From the NCBI GenBank assembly GCA_963854835.1, contig OY978530.1, forward strand, positions 10,517,872-10,581,871: a stretch of DNA of 64,000 nt, written 5' to 3'. Each line of letters opens with the position of its first letter. Position 1 is the stretch's first letter. This document shows positions 10,914-22,521 of this stretch, piece after piece. The stretch comes from Megamerina dolium (lineage: Eukaryota; Arthropoda; Insecta; Diptera; Megamerinidae). The notes below the pieces were generated by a model. It made no database searches, was not told where the DNA came from, and saw only the letters and a program-made list of their open reading frames with translations. Both the position numbers and the translations under genes were made by a program.

Positions 10914-11760
10914 TTGTCTACACCATCAGTTGCTTCTTTAGAAAAGCTACTTCGGAAATTTTGGGAAATCGAAGCTCATTCTAATCACAACAAAATTATG
11001 ACGTCAGAAGGAAATTTCTGTGAATCTCATTTCGTATCGACATTAAAACGAACAGAAACAGGTAGATTTATTGTCCGACTACCATTCCGAGAGCTGCCAT
11101 CCTCATTAGGAAATTCGCTCGTAGCAGCAAAACGTCGGTTTTTCTCATTGGAACGCAGATTTTCTAATGAACTTTTCTTAAGAGAGCAATATTCTTAGTT
11201 CATGCGTGAGTATGAGTCCTTGCACCATATGAGTCGAGTAGGAGAAGCTAGCAGGTTTATGTCAGACAAATACTATTTTCTACCACATCATTGCGTCATA
11301 AAGGTCGACAGTTTCTAAACGAAAGCAACTTCCACCGTGTCACTCAATATCATTCTCATGACCAGACCTACTGTTCAAGCTGATTTGTTCTTTGTTATTA
11401 CTCGTTTTCGAACATATCGCTATGTTTTTACATCTGACATAAGCAAAATGTATAGACAAATACTAGTGGATCCTAAAGACTGTAGCTATCAGCTAATTCT
11501 ATGGAGGGAAAATTCACTCAACCAGCTTGGAGTTTACCAGTTAAATACTGTTACATACGGCACATCTGGTGCGCCATGTTTGGCCACACGTTGCCTCACG
11601 AAACTAGCCGAAGATAATTGTCGAAAATATCCATCAGCTTCTACAGCGTTATTTTTAGAAACGTACGTAGAAATTCGACTTGCGCAAATACTGCTCTAAT
11701 GCTCCTGAGCTGTTAAAGTTAATACCAGAACAGGATAAGGAACCATTCTTAAGAATCGGT
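10914..11760 (+). pseudogene. BEL/Pao reverse transcriptase, disrupted
   Basis: The N-terminal part (10,914-11,198) has TGRFIVRLPFRELPSSLGNS. After a stop and frameshift the palm region (11,337-11,699) has FTSDISKMYRQILVDPKD and YQLNTVTYGTSGAPCLATRC. The position of the catalytic YVDD reads YVE and is followed by a stop, with sequence missing before the linker at 11,780. The enzyme cannot be active. Confidence 0.85.
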
Positions 11761-11779
11761 TAGGTCTGATTTGGCATCC

Positions 11780-12443
11780 CACTGTTGACAAATTCGCCTA
11801 CCACTTTGCCTTTACACGGCCAGACATCACTACAAAGAGAACAGTGTTATCGGATCTTGGTAAAATATTTGATCCCCTCGGCTTGATTGGACCTGTCGTA
11901 ATGCTAGGAAAGATTTTTATGCAGCTCCATTTCTCGTGGGATCAACAACTGCCTGAAGACTACGAAAAGCGATGGAACAATTATGTACAGCAACTGCAAA
12001 ACTTGAACTCATTACAAATTCCCAGACATTTGCTGTCTTTAGTGGTAAGGAAATTAGTACAGCTTTATTCGTTTTCAGATAGCAGCGAAGCAGCTGTTAC
12101 CTGCGCAGTATTGATGTCAACAACAAGGTCACCGTGCAGTTACTAAGCTCTAAATCGCGTGTAGCGCCATCAACATCAACATCAATTGCTAAATTAGAAA
12201 TATTGAAATATTCTTCCCATGCCTATAGAAGATAAATTTTTCTACACCGAATCCAAAATCGTGCTAGCTTGGATAGCAAAACCTTCTTATACATGGACAA
12301 CATTCGTCGCAAACAGAGTGGCAAAAATCCAAGAACTTACACGCAATGAAGAATGGAGCTACGTCAACACCAAGAAAAATCCTGCGGACATCATATCACG
12401 CGGCGGAGTACCCGTCCAGAATTTCTACACTCAGCAGTACTAA
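11780..12443 (+). pseudogene. BEL/Pao linker (Peptidase_A17-type) and RNase H
   Basis: 11,844-12,146 shows LGKIFDPLGLIGPVVMLGKI and FSWDQQLPEDYEKRWNN, the Pao linker domain, then FSDSSEAA of RNase H. 12,219-12,443 continues with FFYTESKIVLAWI and KNPADIISRGG, where the usual D of the 'TDSKIVL' motif reads as E. Frameshifts lie between the two parts. Confidence 0.82.
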
Positions 12444-12499
12444 TGCGCCCTAAGCAGCCATAATCAGATATATAAAATGTCGACCAAATAAGCTTGCGC

Positions 12500-13723
12500 T
12501 CTTAGCATCGAAACCAGCATACAGTGACCTGACAGCAGACATAAAGCATCGTGAATCGCTGCATCGACTCGAACGCATTGTTGCTTATTGCCTTCGGTTT
12601 GTAAAGAATGCTAAAGCGTCAGCAGACAAACGTATTATAGCGCGGTTAACCATAGCCGAGTTGGAAGCAGCACTTACAGCTTTAATTCGCAATACTCAGC
12701 GCAGTCATCTCGTAGAAGAATATAATTCGTTATTAAAAAATGTCAGCGTCGAAAAATCTAGCAGAATCCAGAGTTTGGACCCATTCCTAAGTTCTGAAGG
12801 ACTCATCCGAGTCGGCGGGCGTCTTCAGCACAGTAATCTAAAATATCGCTCAAAACATCAAATTTTTTTACCAAAAAATTGTACAAAAATGTTAATTTCT
12901 TCTTATCATTTTATGCACTTACACGCTGGCCCGCAAACGCTTCTCTCAATATTGCGCCAACGCTATTGGCCTATTGATGGGAAAAATCTCAGCCGCAACT
13001 TGGTGCATCGGTGTGTGAGGTGTTTTCGCACTAAACCAACTAAACAAGGAACGAGTACAACCTGGACGCGCTTTCCTTACAACAGGTATTGACTTTTGCG
13101 ACCCTGTTCCAATACATTCGCAAATCCGTGGAAGAGCGCCAGTGAAAGCGTACTTGGCAATATTTGTATGCTTCACTACAAGAGCTATCCATATAGAAGT
13201 AGTGAGCGATCTCTCAACCGCAGCTTTTATTGCAACCTTGCACAGTTTCATTGCTCGCAGAGGGCTTTGCACAACCATCATCAGCGATATTGCTACAAAT
13301 TTTATGGGAGCGAAAAACGAACTTGCTGACTTACATCGTCTCTTTCAAAATGAATCCCATCAAGAGGAACTGCAGCAAATATGCCAAACGAATCTCATAA
13401 CCTGGCGCACAATTCCGCCAAAATCGCCACACTTCGGCGGATTGTAAGAGGCTGCTGTTAAGCCGGCAAAACATCACTTGGTGAGAGTCGTTGTGAATGC
13501 TACGCTATCATTTGAAGAACTCACGACTATCACCGCTCAAATCGAGGCGATTTTAAGCTCACGTCCACTCACTCCGCTTTCATCAGATCCCTCAGACTTA
13601 GAAGCTTTAACACCGGGTCACTTCCTCATCGGAGAGCCTCTCACTTCATTCCCGGAGCCAGATCTGACTTTCGTTAACTGCAACCGATTGTCTCGATTTC
13701 GTTGCTTGCAACAGCTACAATAA
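12500..13723 (+). pseudogene. BEL/Pao integrase, disrupted
   Basis: The zinc-binding region is in 12,661-13,092 (HFMHLHAGPQTLLSILRQRY, HRCVRCFRTKP). After a frameshift the DDE core follows (13,142-13,447): HIEVVSDLSTAAF, IISDIATNFMG (second aspartate kept), then PPKSPHFGGL and a stop where tryptophan is expected before EAAVKPAKHHL. The tail 13,478-13,723 contains PLSSDPSDLEALTPGHFLIG. It inserted the element's cDNA when active. Confidence 0.85.
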
Positions 13724-13779
13724 CTTTTTTGGCATATGTGGTCAAGAGACTACCTGAATTTGCTCCAGCAGCGTTATAA

Positions 13780-14010
13780 GTGGACATCAAAGCTACCACT
13801 TTACAGCCAAATGCTCTTGTGCTAATTCAAAACGAGAACCTACCACCATACAAGTGGCCACTTGGTAGAGTTTTGTCAACAATCCCTGGAAAGGATGGAG
13901 TTCATCACGTTGCTGAAATAAAAACACAGCACTGGGTCTACAAACAAGCTATAGTTAAGCTATACCCTTACCTATCGTCGATTGAAAATACCGAAGTATA
14001 TTTCAAGAAG
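13780..14010 (+). pseudogene. BEL/Pao DUF5641 C-terminal segment
   Basis: LPPYKWPLGRVLSTIPGKDG and VAEIKTQHWVYKQAIVKL match the conserved end of BEL/Pao polyproteins and lead directly into the right LTR at 14,018. Confidence 0.85.
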
Positions 14011-14017
14011 GCCGGCA

Positions 14018-14211
14018 TGTTCAGTCGCTGCAATGCTTCTTCATTAGTTTCTATTCATATATTATCTTAGTATTCATGTACCTTTTTGATAAGCACTCTT
14101 AACTATCAATTATTGTATCCGAATATTCATTGTGCTAATAGCTAGACACTGCACTAAATAACTATACTAAACTAACGGTTCAATTCCAACAACCGAACAT
14201 GTAATTCTTTT
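14018..14211 (+). repeat. Right LTR of the BEL/Pao element (shared part)
   Basis: Matches 7718-7911 with scattered substitutions and starts with the same TGTTCAG. Similarity stops at about 14,211, before the inferred LTR end, so the copy is probably truncated. Confidence 0.8.
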
Positions 14212-15724
14212 CTAGTTCTAGTAGTGAGTTCTTTGTCTCTCAAATTTCTCAAATTCTTGATGTATCTTTGGCTCTATACCTCCAAACGTATACACCTCCA
14301 AACTTGACTTCGTTATAAGCGAACTTTAGACTTCGACTTTGCAAAAAAAAGAAAAATTATGATAACGTTGGCCGTTTGACTGCTTACGTAAATGCAGCCA
14401 TATGCTCTCATAGAAGCGAAACCGTGAATCTGACAGTTTGAATTCGAATGCGAATGTATATATAAATGATGGACAGATTTGCTTTGAAATTATTTCAACA
14501 GGTACGGAGGAGCAATGGAATCGATTCATCTCAATCAAGGTTATGAATCCAAAGCTCTTGCAATAATATTTAAGCATTGGTAACTACTGGAGATAGGAGA
14601 CAAACAAACAGGGTCAAACAGACGAACGGAAACGGACAGAATATTCCTTTTGGTAGCTCGAAGTCATTAAATCGATGTGATTTTTCAGATTCTTCTCTGT
14701 TGAAAAGATCATGGTGGTTCGAAAACCATTTTGCAAGTTGAAATCCGGCTGATTTTAAATTTGCGGCTTGTGGAAGCTAGTGTCAGTTAATTCCACATTT
14801 GGAGGAATATTTCAATCTTTAATGCTGACTTTGTAATCATGATGATAATCTGATATTGATTTCAAAATCTAAAAATCTGCTGAGAATTCATGTCGTTCAG
14901 TCGCGATATTACAAAAGCATTTAATTTTGTCCGAACTGTTGTATTCGCTTAGCCAATTTCAATCACGTTTAGTGATTTTTCCTCTTTTCGAATCAGCAAC
15001 TTTTGCGCTAACTCATCTGTCATAAAGTTGTCTTGAGACCTAGAATCATGGAGTGTACTCCCCTCAATTGGTTTTGACTTGGACTACAATTGTGGCTGAA
15101 ATCACGTGATCACAGTATTCACTTATATGCATGGTATTCGAGTCCAAGGCTGAATTGACGCTGGCATAGTTTCAAAGGATTCTGCATGTTTATGCAAAAG
15201 TGTGTGGTGGGAACGATAACATATTCTACACAGAAGCAATTTATGCACAGCGGGACAGACTTTGGGAACTCAAATCTCTGATGTACATAGAGCGAGAAAA
15301 AAGACGGGCATGCATTTATATAATGTTCTTAGGAGTTGAAATGTAAGCATATTGGGTTTTTTGCGGTTTCGTTCGACCATCTCATCATTGGAATTAAATT
15401 CGTTTGTTGCTGGATTGGATTTTGACGTCGCTTCATCAACAGACATGTGCTGATATCTTTTATTGAGAGCTGATTCGCAATCGCTCTACAATGGTAGCTT
15501 ATCATAATCTAGCTGTTATTTTCACTTTTGCCGTGTTGTGGAACCAACCTTCGACATAACCACCTGGATTATGATATCATATGAAATGCTTTTATCATCA
15601 TCTAGGGACAGTAGAGAGTAATATACAGCTGATACTGTATCAATCGTGCTTCGCTGCGAAAGAGAAGATGGCTTGCCATACTGGGCATATTGAAATGATT
15701 TGAAATTTTATCGAAAAGTATTTT

Positions 15725-15765
15725 GCAAGTCGCAAAAGGTTGTCATAAACCCTTTTGCGACTTGC
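15725..15765. repeat. Perfect 15-bp inverted repeat (hairpin)
   Basis: GCAAGTCGCAAAAGG at 15,725-15,739 is the exact reverse complement of 15,751-15,765, with an 11-base loop. Confidence 0.85.
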
Positions 15766-16026
15766 CAGCGCCTTTGGTTAATTTTCCTGTGGCATTTGGT
15801 AGACCTTTACTCATCCCAGAGCTTAACCAGAAAGACAAGAGATTAAATAATTGGATTTCTCTATGTCAGGATTTGTTGGTTCATTGTGAAATAAACTTTC
15901 AAAAAGACTCATGAAGTTTTTGAACTCGAGTATTTGTTCATAAACTTCGGTGAAGCCATTTTAGGCAAACACGAGCTATATGCTTGCTAGAGATCTTCCA
16001 ATGATCCACGAGGATCATTGTTTTCG

Positions 16027-16278
16027 TCAATATCTGTAATCTTGGACTAATATTGCATCAGTTTCTCTACGCATAAATTTATAATCTCCAACCGGTATTC
16101 GGCTTTGATTGGATTCAGGGGATATTGTCTTATCTATAAGTCTATTCTTAAGCCGAACAATATCCTTTTCCGCTTTAGATATCTTCTTTTTAAAAATTAA
16201 GTGATTCTCAAAATTTTTTGAAGAAGTTTGCAACGGTGAAACGTTCAGTGTTGAAGAATATTGCCTTTTCTTGTGCAT
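16027..16278 (-). other. Short open frame of unknown nature
   Basis: 83 codons from an ATG, lysine- and isoleucine-rich, with a short charged helix (SKAEKDIVRLKNRLIDK) that could be a coiled coil. I do not recognise it; it may be a piece of a decayed transposon protein or chance. Confidence 0.2.
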
Positions 16279-16502
16279 TTTTTTAAACGGTTTCGCTATG
16301 ACTCAAATAATTTTAAATATAACTTGTGCTATCGAGTACGTGAACGAAAAATTATAAAATATATTCACTTAGTACAATAAAAAACGGAAGCATTACAGAA
16401 GACAGTTCGAACACTCGTGTGCAACTACCCGATAAATCTGGCCGGAACTGAACGTAAAACGAGTAAAGGAACTACTAGCACTGAGCAGACACGCGGTTAG
16501 TA

Positions 16503-17289
16503 CAAGGTATGACAATTATGTATTAAGACTGCCCTAGAAAACACAATTAAAACACGATATCTGCTAATTTTTGGGTATATTTATTCGAAATATTCTCCTC
16601 CTGATTCAATACACTTACAATACTTAAATCAGGTGAATACGGCGGGTGATTCAACACACAGACCTGATTCCGAGCCAAAAATTGACGAACAATGAGTGCT
16701 GTGTGACTCGGTGCATTATCGTGCAACAGAGACCAAGTTTTTGGATCGCGGTATTCTGGTCGAACACGACGGATTCTGGATATCAAACGCTTCAAAACTT
16801 CGAGGTAACATACGGAAGTAACTGCTTGACCAGTTGGAACATTGGAATTCTTTGTGGATGATTCCTTTGTTATCGAAGAATGTGATGAGCATTGTTTTGA
16901 GTTTTGATGGAACTTTTCGTGTTTTTTTTTTTGGCTTGTGGTGAGCGACTCTCTGCCATCCACAAACCGTTTATGCCATATAAAAACATTTGATCTTGAT
17001 AAACAAGCATCGCCACATGCTTGCTGCATCATTCCGAATGTTTCTAATGCACTTTTACCAATTTTTGCGTGGAATTTAATGACCGCTCTTTGCTCCCTGT
17101 TAAAATTTCAACATCAAACGAACACGTGTTTTGTAAAATTAAGATCAATAAACATTAAATGTCAACCAAATGCCATGAAATTTTGACAGTTAGTAGAGGA
17201 AGGTTGAAGCTTCAAAATGCTCACACATAGATGGCGCGGTTGGTTGCTGAGATATGCTTCGAGTCTTAATACATAATTGTCGCACCTTG
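16503..17289 (-). mobile_element. Mariner transposon, internally deleted
   Basis: 787 bp bounded by inverted repeats of about 29 bp (inward CAAGGTGCGACAATTATG at the right end; the left end differs at two bases) and flanked by TA on both sides (16,501-16,502 and 17,290-17,291). Full-length mariners are about 1.3 kb, so about 500 bp has been lost. Confidence 0.9.
16547..17032 (-). pseudogene. Mariner transposase, internally deleted
   Basis: The N-terminal helix-turn-helix part (MMQQACGDACLSRSNVFIWH, RFVDGRESL) is joined to the C-terminal half with the second catalytic aspartate (HDNAPSHTALIVRQFL) and PPYSPDLS. The first catalytic aspartate region is partly missing and the reading after SPDL deviates from the expected DFFLF, so catalysis is lost. 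The upstream N-terminus lies at 17,033-17,190, out of frame. Confidence 0.85.
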
Positions 17290-17290
17290 T

Positions 17291-17660
17291 ATGCTGGTGG
17301 GAATTAATACGGGGCATTGCCTTATAGATAGGCATGCAAACAGGCTAGGCATCATTGCACCTGACTACTGCCAGACCTGCGGCCACGAGAAAGAACCAGA
17401 GTCCATAACTCACCTTCTGTGTAAGTTTTCGGCCTTGGCTGGCCTTAGAATGACTCATTTGGGCAGTCACTTTATCCACAATCTTGCCGAGCTGGCACAC
17501 TGTTAGCTGGGAAGCATATTTCCCTTTACCCGAAGTTCGGCTTGGATCCCAAGAGAAATGGGGTAACCCACCTGCGGCATTACAATGGGCCTCATTTGGC
17601 CTAAATGTGTCTGCGCAAGCGCACAGCCGCCTCAACTTAACTACCTTAGGTAGGTAGTTA
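17291..17660 (+). pseudogene. LINE 3' end with RNase H-associated tail (I/Jockey/LOA-like)
   Basis: The reading NTGHCLIDRHANRLGII, then DYCQTCGHEKEPESITHLLC and GLRMTHLGSHF, is the cysteine-histidine segment found after RNase H in I/Jockey/LOA-type LINEs. It continues in a second frame with PPAALQWASFGLNVSAQAH to about 17,640. It is 5'-truncated directly at the mariner's TA. This is a different LINE type from copies A-C. Confidence 0.65.
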
Positions 17661-18575
17661 AGTAATACAATGAACTAAAAAAATTAAATATTTATGATTA
17701 AGTCAAATTTCAACTGTTTCGATCACAATTTTGTTTAAATTTTCACAAGTAAATTTTTGTTCGTAAAGACGTCAATTTGCGAATTAAAATATCGATAAGA
17801 CCTACTGTGCTTACGCTCTGTTCTGTATAATGCAATGAGAGTACGGTACCAAATGAAATGCATAACTGCAACACAATACCAACGAACAGAATAACTAGAT
17901 CATCGTAGCGAGAACGAAAACAGATGTGGATCTAAGTATAATAATAAATATTATTGATTTCGACAAACAAATTATATTAAGGTGGCTGTGAGAGCAGAAC
18001 GCATAAGTCGTAAATAACGGCTTTTATGCAACAATTAAAGTAATTTCTATATACATATGATATATAGCAATATATATATGTATATATATAAACCATATGT
18101 ATAAGTTTTTGTACAATTGCATATAAGAATGTAAATACAAACAGATGCCAAAAGTGAAAGTTATTGTTGTTGACAAATGTTTTGACAAATGTTTAGCAGA
18201 AAATACAGCAGCAGAGTTAAGAGTAGCGAATATGATAGCAGCAGAGGTAAACCAGCAGAGACGACTGCATCAAAGCAAGCAGTACAGATGGCAACAGCAG
18301 AGTCGGAAACAGCAAGATGACTACAGCAGAATCGGAAACAGCAAGATGACTACAGCAGAAGCAAACAGCATGTACGACAGCAGCAGAGGCAAAGCGACGA
18401 CGATGATGATGACGTTGTAATTAGATATCATGTCAAAATAGATTTTTTTTATACAGAAATATTTCGATCTGCTGTTATTCTAGGAAAATGATATGAAATG
18501 ATATCGATATAAAATGAATTCAAAGTAAATCCACATCTTTCTTTTGAATTTTCCTTTTTTATATTTTTAGTTTGT
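17661..18575. other. AT-rich stretch, mostly empty
   Basis: Irregular TA/TATG repeats near 18,050-18,100 and the CAG-rich region at 18,145-18,420. No gene recognised. Confidence 0.5.
18145..18420 (+). other. CAG-rich open frame with a 29-bp tandem duplication
   Basis: 91 codons made largely of CAG/ACA/GCA words. A unit of 29 bp (TCGGAAACAGCAAGATGACT...) is repeated at 18,302-18,330 and 18,331-18,359, out of register with codons. It looks like low-complexity DNA that happens to be open rather than a gene. Confidence 0.35.
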
Positions 18576-18586
18576 ACGTAAGTAAG
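18576..18586 (+). repeat. Target-site duplication of LINE copy B, left
   Basis: ACGTAAGTAAG, repeated at 21,761-21,771. The last eight bases resemble the LINE tail, so the true length could be shorter. Confidence 0.65.
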
Positions 18587-21500
18587 CTTTCATTATTATT
18601 AATGGGGGCCCTCCATGTGGCGACCACCGGGCAACGTCTTCCTGGCACCCGCTGGGAGGCGGCTGAAGTGAGTGGCGAAAATCTCCTCGGTTAGAGGTTG
18701 TGCGTTGGGTTTGGGACCCGCCACATAAAAAACCCCCCCAATGAAAAAAACAAATATGCCTCGGAGAAGGACTACCGTTTTTGTTGATGACCCCCGCAAA
18801 CGAAAAAAGGACCACGATTTACGGATATGCACCTGGAATGTCCGATCCCTTTATAGGGAGGGTGCCTCTATCCAGCTGGTTGATGTCCTCGAAAAATACA
18901 GAGCTGACATCACCGCTCTCCAGGAAATGCGATGGACAGGACAGGGCTGCTCCAAAAGAGCGTCCTGTGACATCTACTACAGTTACCATGCTGAAAGGCA
19001 CGAATTAGGATGTAGATTTTTGGTCAGCAAGAGACTACGACATCTTGTCTCGCAGTTCACGCCTGTGAATGAACGGCTGGCCACAATCCGCATCAAGGCA
19101 AAATTTTTCAACATCAGCCTTATATGTGCCCACGCTCCGACGGATGAGAAGGACAATGTGACCAAGGAGAGCTTCTTTCAGCGCCTCGAAGAAGCTTATG
19201 ACCGCTGCCCCCGCCACGATATCAAAATCGTGCTTGGCGACTTTAATGCCAGGGTGGGCAAGGAAGGTACCTTTGGTCCAACTGTCGGAAAATTCAGCCT
19301 CCACCAAAACACCTCCGATAACGGAATAAGGCTGATCGACTTCGCCGCAGCACGAAACATGGTAATTGGTGGTACCAGATTCCAGCATCTCGACATCCAC
19401 AAAGCGACATGGCTGTCTCCAGATCATCGTACAAGAAACCAAATTGATCAAGTGTTGATTGACGGAAGGCATGCTTCCAGTGTGATGGACGTGAAATCGA
19501 TCCGTGGTGCCAACATCGACTCGGATCACTACCTTGTTGCAGCTAAGGTGCGCACACGCCTATGTGTCGCAAATAACAAGAGAAGTCCCACACAGAGAAA
19601 GCTCGACGTCAGTAAGCTGCGATCACCAGAGACAGCAGATGCATTTTCCACTCGACTATCGGATCTGCTTATGCAGAACACTCCCCCACTTGATGATACA
19701 TGCGCACGGTGGACACATATATCCCACTCCATGACTACTGCTGCCGAGGAGGTAATCGGTTACTACCGGCCTCTGAGGAATGAGTGGTATGATCAGGAGT
19801 GTCGCGACGCTACCGCAGAGAAAGACGCCGCCTACAGAAAAACCCTGCGTGCAGGCGTAACGCGAGCTGTTAAGGAGCGGTATAGAGAGAAAAGGAGTGC
19901 AGAGAGACGTCTTTTCAGGCGCAAGAAGAGGGAGTTGGAAAGACGCGAGTGTGAGGAGATAGAGATGTGTACCGACAAGAATGAGACTCGAAAATTCTTC
20001 GAAAAGATCAAGCGCCTGAGTGGAGGTTTAAATCCCGGAGCCTCTTCTTGTCGTGATGGAAATGGGAATCTGGTTACGGATGTCCAGAGTGTACTGAGCC
20101 TATGGAGGGAACACTTCTCCACGTTACTGAATGGCGATGCTACGAACAATTCCGCCAGTGGAGGAGAATGCCCGATAACCCCAATTACAGATGATGGTGT
20201 TGATGTTCCACCACCCGACTATGACGAGGTTGAAACGGCCATTTTAAGGCTGAAGAACAACAAAGCTGCAGGTGCTGATGGCCTGCCTGCCGAGTTGTTT
20301 AAGACCGGAGGCGATGAGCTGCTCACCCGCATGCACCAGCTCATAAGCAGAATATGGTCGGATGAAAGCATGCCTGATGATTGGAGGCTCAGTGTTCTCT
20401 GTCCTGTGCATAAAAAAGGAGACCCCACAATTTGCGCCAACTACCGTGGAATAAGTCTCCTGAGCATCGCGTACAAGGTTCTATCGAGCGTACTCTGTGA
20501 AAGATTGAAGCCTATGCTCAGCAACCTGATTGGACCTTATCAGTGTGGCTTCAGACCTGGTAAATCCACCATCGACCAGATTTTCACACTGCGCCAAATC
20601 CTGGAGAAGACCCAAGAAAAACAGATCGACACACACCACCTATTTGTTGATTATAAATCCGCTTTCGACAGTCCGGTAAGGGATTACCTCTACGCAACAA
20701 TGTCTGAGTTCGGTATTCCTGCAAAGCTCATTCGACTTTGTAGAATGACACTGCATAACTCCCGTTGTGCAGTGAAAATTGGGAAGGACCTCTCCGCACC
20801 GTTTAATACCGAACGGGGTTTCAGACAAGGTGATTCGTTATCGTGCGACTTCTTCAATCTTATTATGGAGAAAATAATACGAGCTGTTGATCTACGACAT
20901 AATAGCACTCTCTTCAATAAAAGTTTCATGCTGTTGGCGTATGCCTACGATAATGACATAATCGGCATGAACACGCGAGAAGTCAGTGCAGCATTCTCAG
21001 AGTTGGAAAGAGAGTCGCGTCGGATGGGTCTTACGGTGAACGAGGGCAAGACGAAGTATCTAGTGTCAACAAACAAAGAGTTTCGGCGTCTTGGACAGCA
21101 CGTCACTGTTGACAACTACGCTTTTGAAGTAGTAAGGGACTTTGTCTATCTTGGAACCAGCATTAACAGCAGTAATAACGTCAGCTTGGAGATCATGCAT
21201 AGGATAACTCTTGCTAACAGGTGTTACTTTGGGCTAAGTAAGCAATTGAGAAGTCGAGCCCTCTCGAAGAACGAAAACTACACTCTACAAGTCTCTCATC
21301 ATGCCTGTCCTAACATATGGCGCTGAAGCCTGGACAATTTTCACCTCGGATGAGCGAGTGCTTGGAGTTTATGAGAGAAAAGTCCTACGCAAGATCTTTG
21401 GACCTACTTGCGTTGGTGGCGAGTACCGAATATGGTACAACCATTAGCTGTATAAACTGTATGCCAATATTGACATAGTAAAGCGCATAAAATCCAGCGG

Positions 21501-21760
21501 CTGCGCTGGCTAGGTCATGTCGAGCGAATGAAAAAACACGCTCCAGCTAAGAAGGTGTTATATTCGGAACCCGCTGGAGGACGACGCAGAAGAGGAAGAC
21601 CAAACCTCCGGTGGAAAGACCAAGTACTGGAGAACCTGACGGCGCTTGGAATTCCTAACTGGCGCCAGCTAGCGAAGAACAGAGATGGCTGGCGAAGCAT
21701 GTTATTTTCGGCCTAAATCGATATTCGGTTGTTATGGCCACATAAGTAAGTAAGTAAGTA
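18587..21760 (+). mobile_element. RTE-like LINE, near full-length copy B
   Basis: 3.17 kb from GCTTTCATTATTATTAATGG to a (TAAG)n tail. A GC-rich 5' leader (18,601-18,740) precedes a single long frame with endonuclease then reverse transcriptase. Flanks carry the 11-bp duplication ACGTAAGTAAG. The single ORF, very short 3' untranslated region and simple-repeat tail fit the RTE clade. Copy C shares the leader and ORF with few differences. Confidence 0.92.
18741..21716 (+). pseudogene. RTE-like LINE ORF: endonuclease and reverse transcriptase, copy B
   Basis: 861 codons are open from MKKTNMPRRRTT. The AP-endonuclease domain (about residues 28-270) has TWNVRSL, LQEMRWTG, LGDFNARVG and SDHYLVAAK. 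The reverse transcriptase (about 490-800) has FRPGKSTIDQIF, VDYKSAFDS and RGFRQGDSLSC. The catalytic YADD reads YAYD (near 20,940), a loss of the first aspartate. A 2-bp deletion near 21,262 relative to copy A shifts the frame; a stop near 21,447 and a 1-bp loss near 21,489 follow. The final piece (21,528-21,716) carries the GGRRRRGRP tail. This copy cannot make active enzyme. Confidence 0.93.
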
Positions 21761-21771
21761 ACGTAAGTAAG

Positions 21772-22080
21772 GAAGTAAGTTTAACTTCTCTCTTTTTGTT
21801 TTCAGTATGTATGTACATTTGTTGTTTATAGTCTTCATTTTTGTTTTTTATTATTTGACTTGTTTATTTTAATATGTTAGTCACAATATCAAAAAAAAAA
21901 ATTATGTTTACATAAGTTTAAAGGAGAAGCAGAAAACTATATTAAATTGAAATTACTTGAGATATTGAAACAAAATGTTAAAATCTGGATTAACATGAAA
22001 CTAGAAACATATTGTAAATAAAAAAATGGTTTTTTAAACAATTTATGCTTTATGTCTTATGTTACTTTGAATTCAATGAA
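21772..22080. other. AT-rich stretch without a gene
   Basis: No open frame or motif recognised between the LINE tail and the minisatellite. Confidence 0.5.
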
Positions 22081-22083
22081 AAA

Positions 22084-22290
22084 GATGGTCACGAAGCCGG
22101 CGCCGTGCCTATAAGGGTTATTTTTATTGAGCCCGGCCAATGGCCGGCTATCAAGAAGACTTTTATCCGAAAAAACTGATAGTCGCGAAGCCGGCGTCTG
22201 GCTTATAATGGTTATTTTTTTTTTGGCACGGCCGAAGACCGGCTATAAAAAAACTTGTATCAGAAAATTCTGATGGTCGCGAAACTAAAT
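22084..22290 (+). repeat. 95-bp minisatellite, about two units
   Basis: Units beginning GATGGTCACGAAGCCGGC occur at 22,084, 22,178 and 22,272, a 94-bp period. Each has a GC-rich near-palindrome (CCCGGCCAATGGCCGGC). Same family as the array at 30,233-30,640. Confidence 0.85.
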
Positions 22291-22521
22291 TTGAAGACAT
22301 ACAGGTAATTCTATGGAAAGCCATCCATATTGAAAAAACTTCATGATGTATCAATTTCAAAAATAACCATTTTCTAAAAATATGTTTTATATACCATTGA
22401 ATAGGTAATTGTATGGCCTTGAATATGATTATACATTTTTATAGGTAAATAGTGATTATTTTCGAAAAAAAATCGATTTAAAAAAAAATATTTTCCGAAT
22501 TTGTTATTTTGATCATAACTT
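22291..22521 (-). other. Probable 3' untranslated part of the gypsy remnant
   Basis: AT-rich; shares short blocks, such as a segment around ATTCAATGGTATA read on the minus strand, with plus-strand 29,990-30,060. Confidence 0.4.

Larger units (their letters stand above)
7718..14211 (+). mobile_element. BEL/Pao LTR retrotransposon, defective, interrupted by a LINE
   Basis: Both ends share a direct repeat beginning TGTTCAGTCGC (7718 and 14,018) that stays similar for about 195 bp. Between them, on the plus strand, gag, protease, reverse transcriptase, Pao-type linker, RNase H, integrase and DUF5641 motifs occur in BEL/Pao order. The gag is largely deleted. An RTE-like LINE (8900-10,654) sits in the protease. 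Removing it leaves a roughly 4.7-kb element full of stops and frameshifts, so it is not autonomous. Confidence 0.88.
14212..16500. other. Region without a recognised gene
   Basis: About 2.3 kb with only short open frames. I recognised no family motif on either strand. It holds the perfect hairpin at 15,725-15,765 and a lysine-rich minus-strand frame at 16,027-16,278. It could be the remains of an element too decayed to name. Confidence 0.5.

Noticed and set aside
18145..18420. Host gene coding for a glutamine-rich protein
   Set aside because: CAG-rich low-complexity DNA with an out-of-register tandem duplication; no conserved domain or start context.
19035..19529. 164-codon minus-strand frame across the LINE endonuclease (and its twin at 58,591-59,070)
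   Set aside because: Antisense shadow of the LINE ORF; the same frame recurs because the copies are alike.
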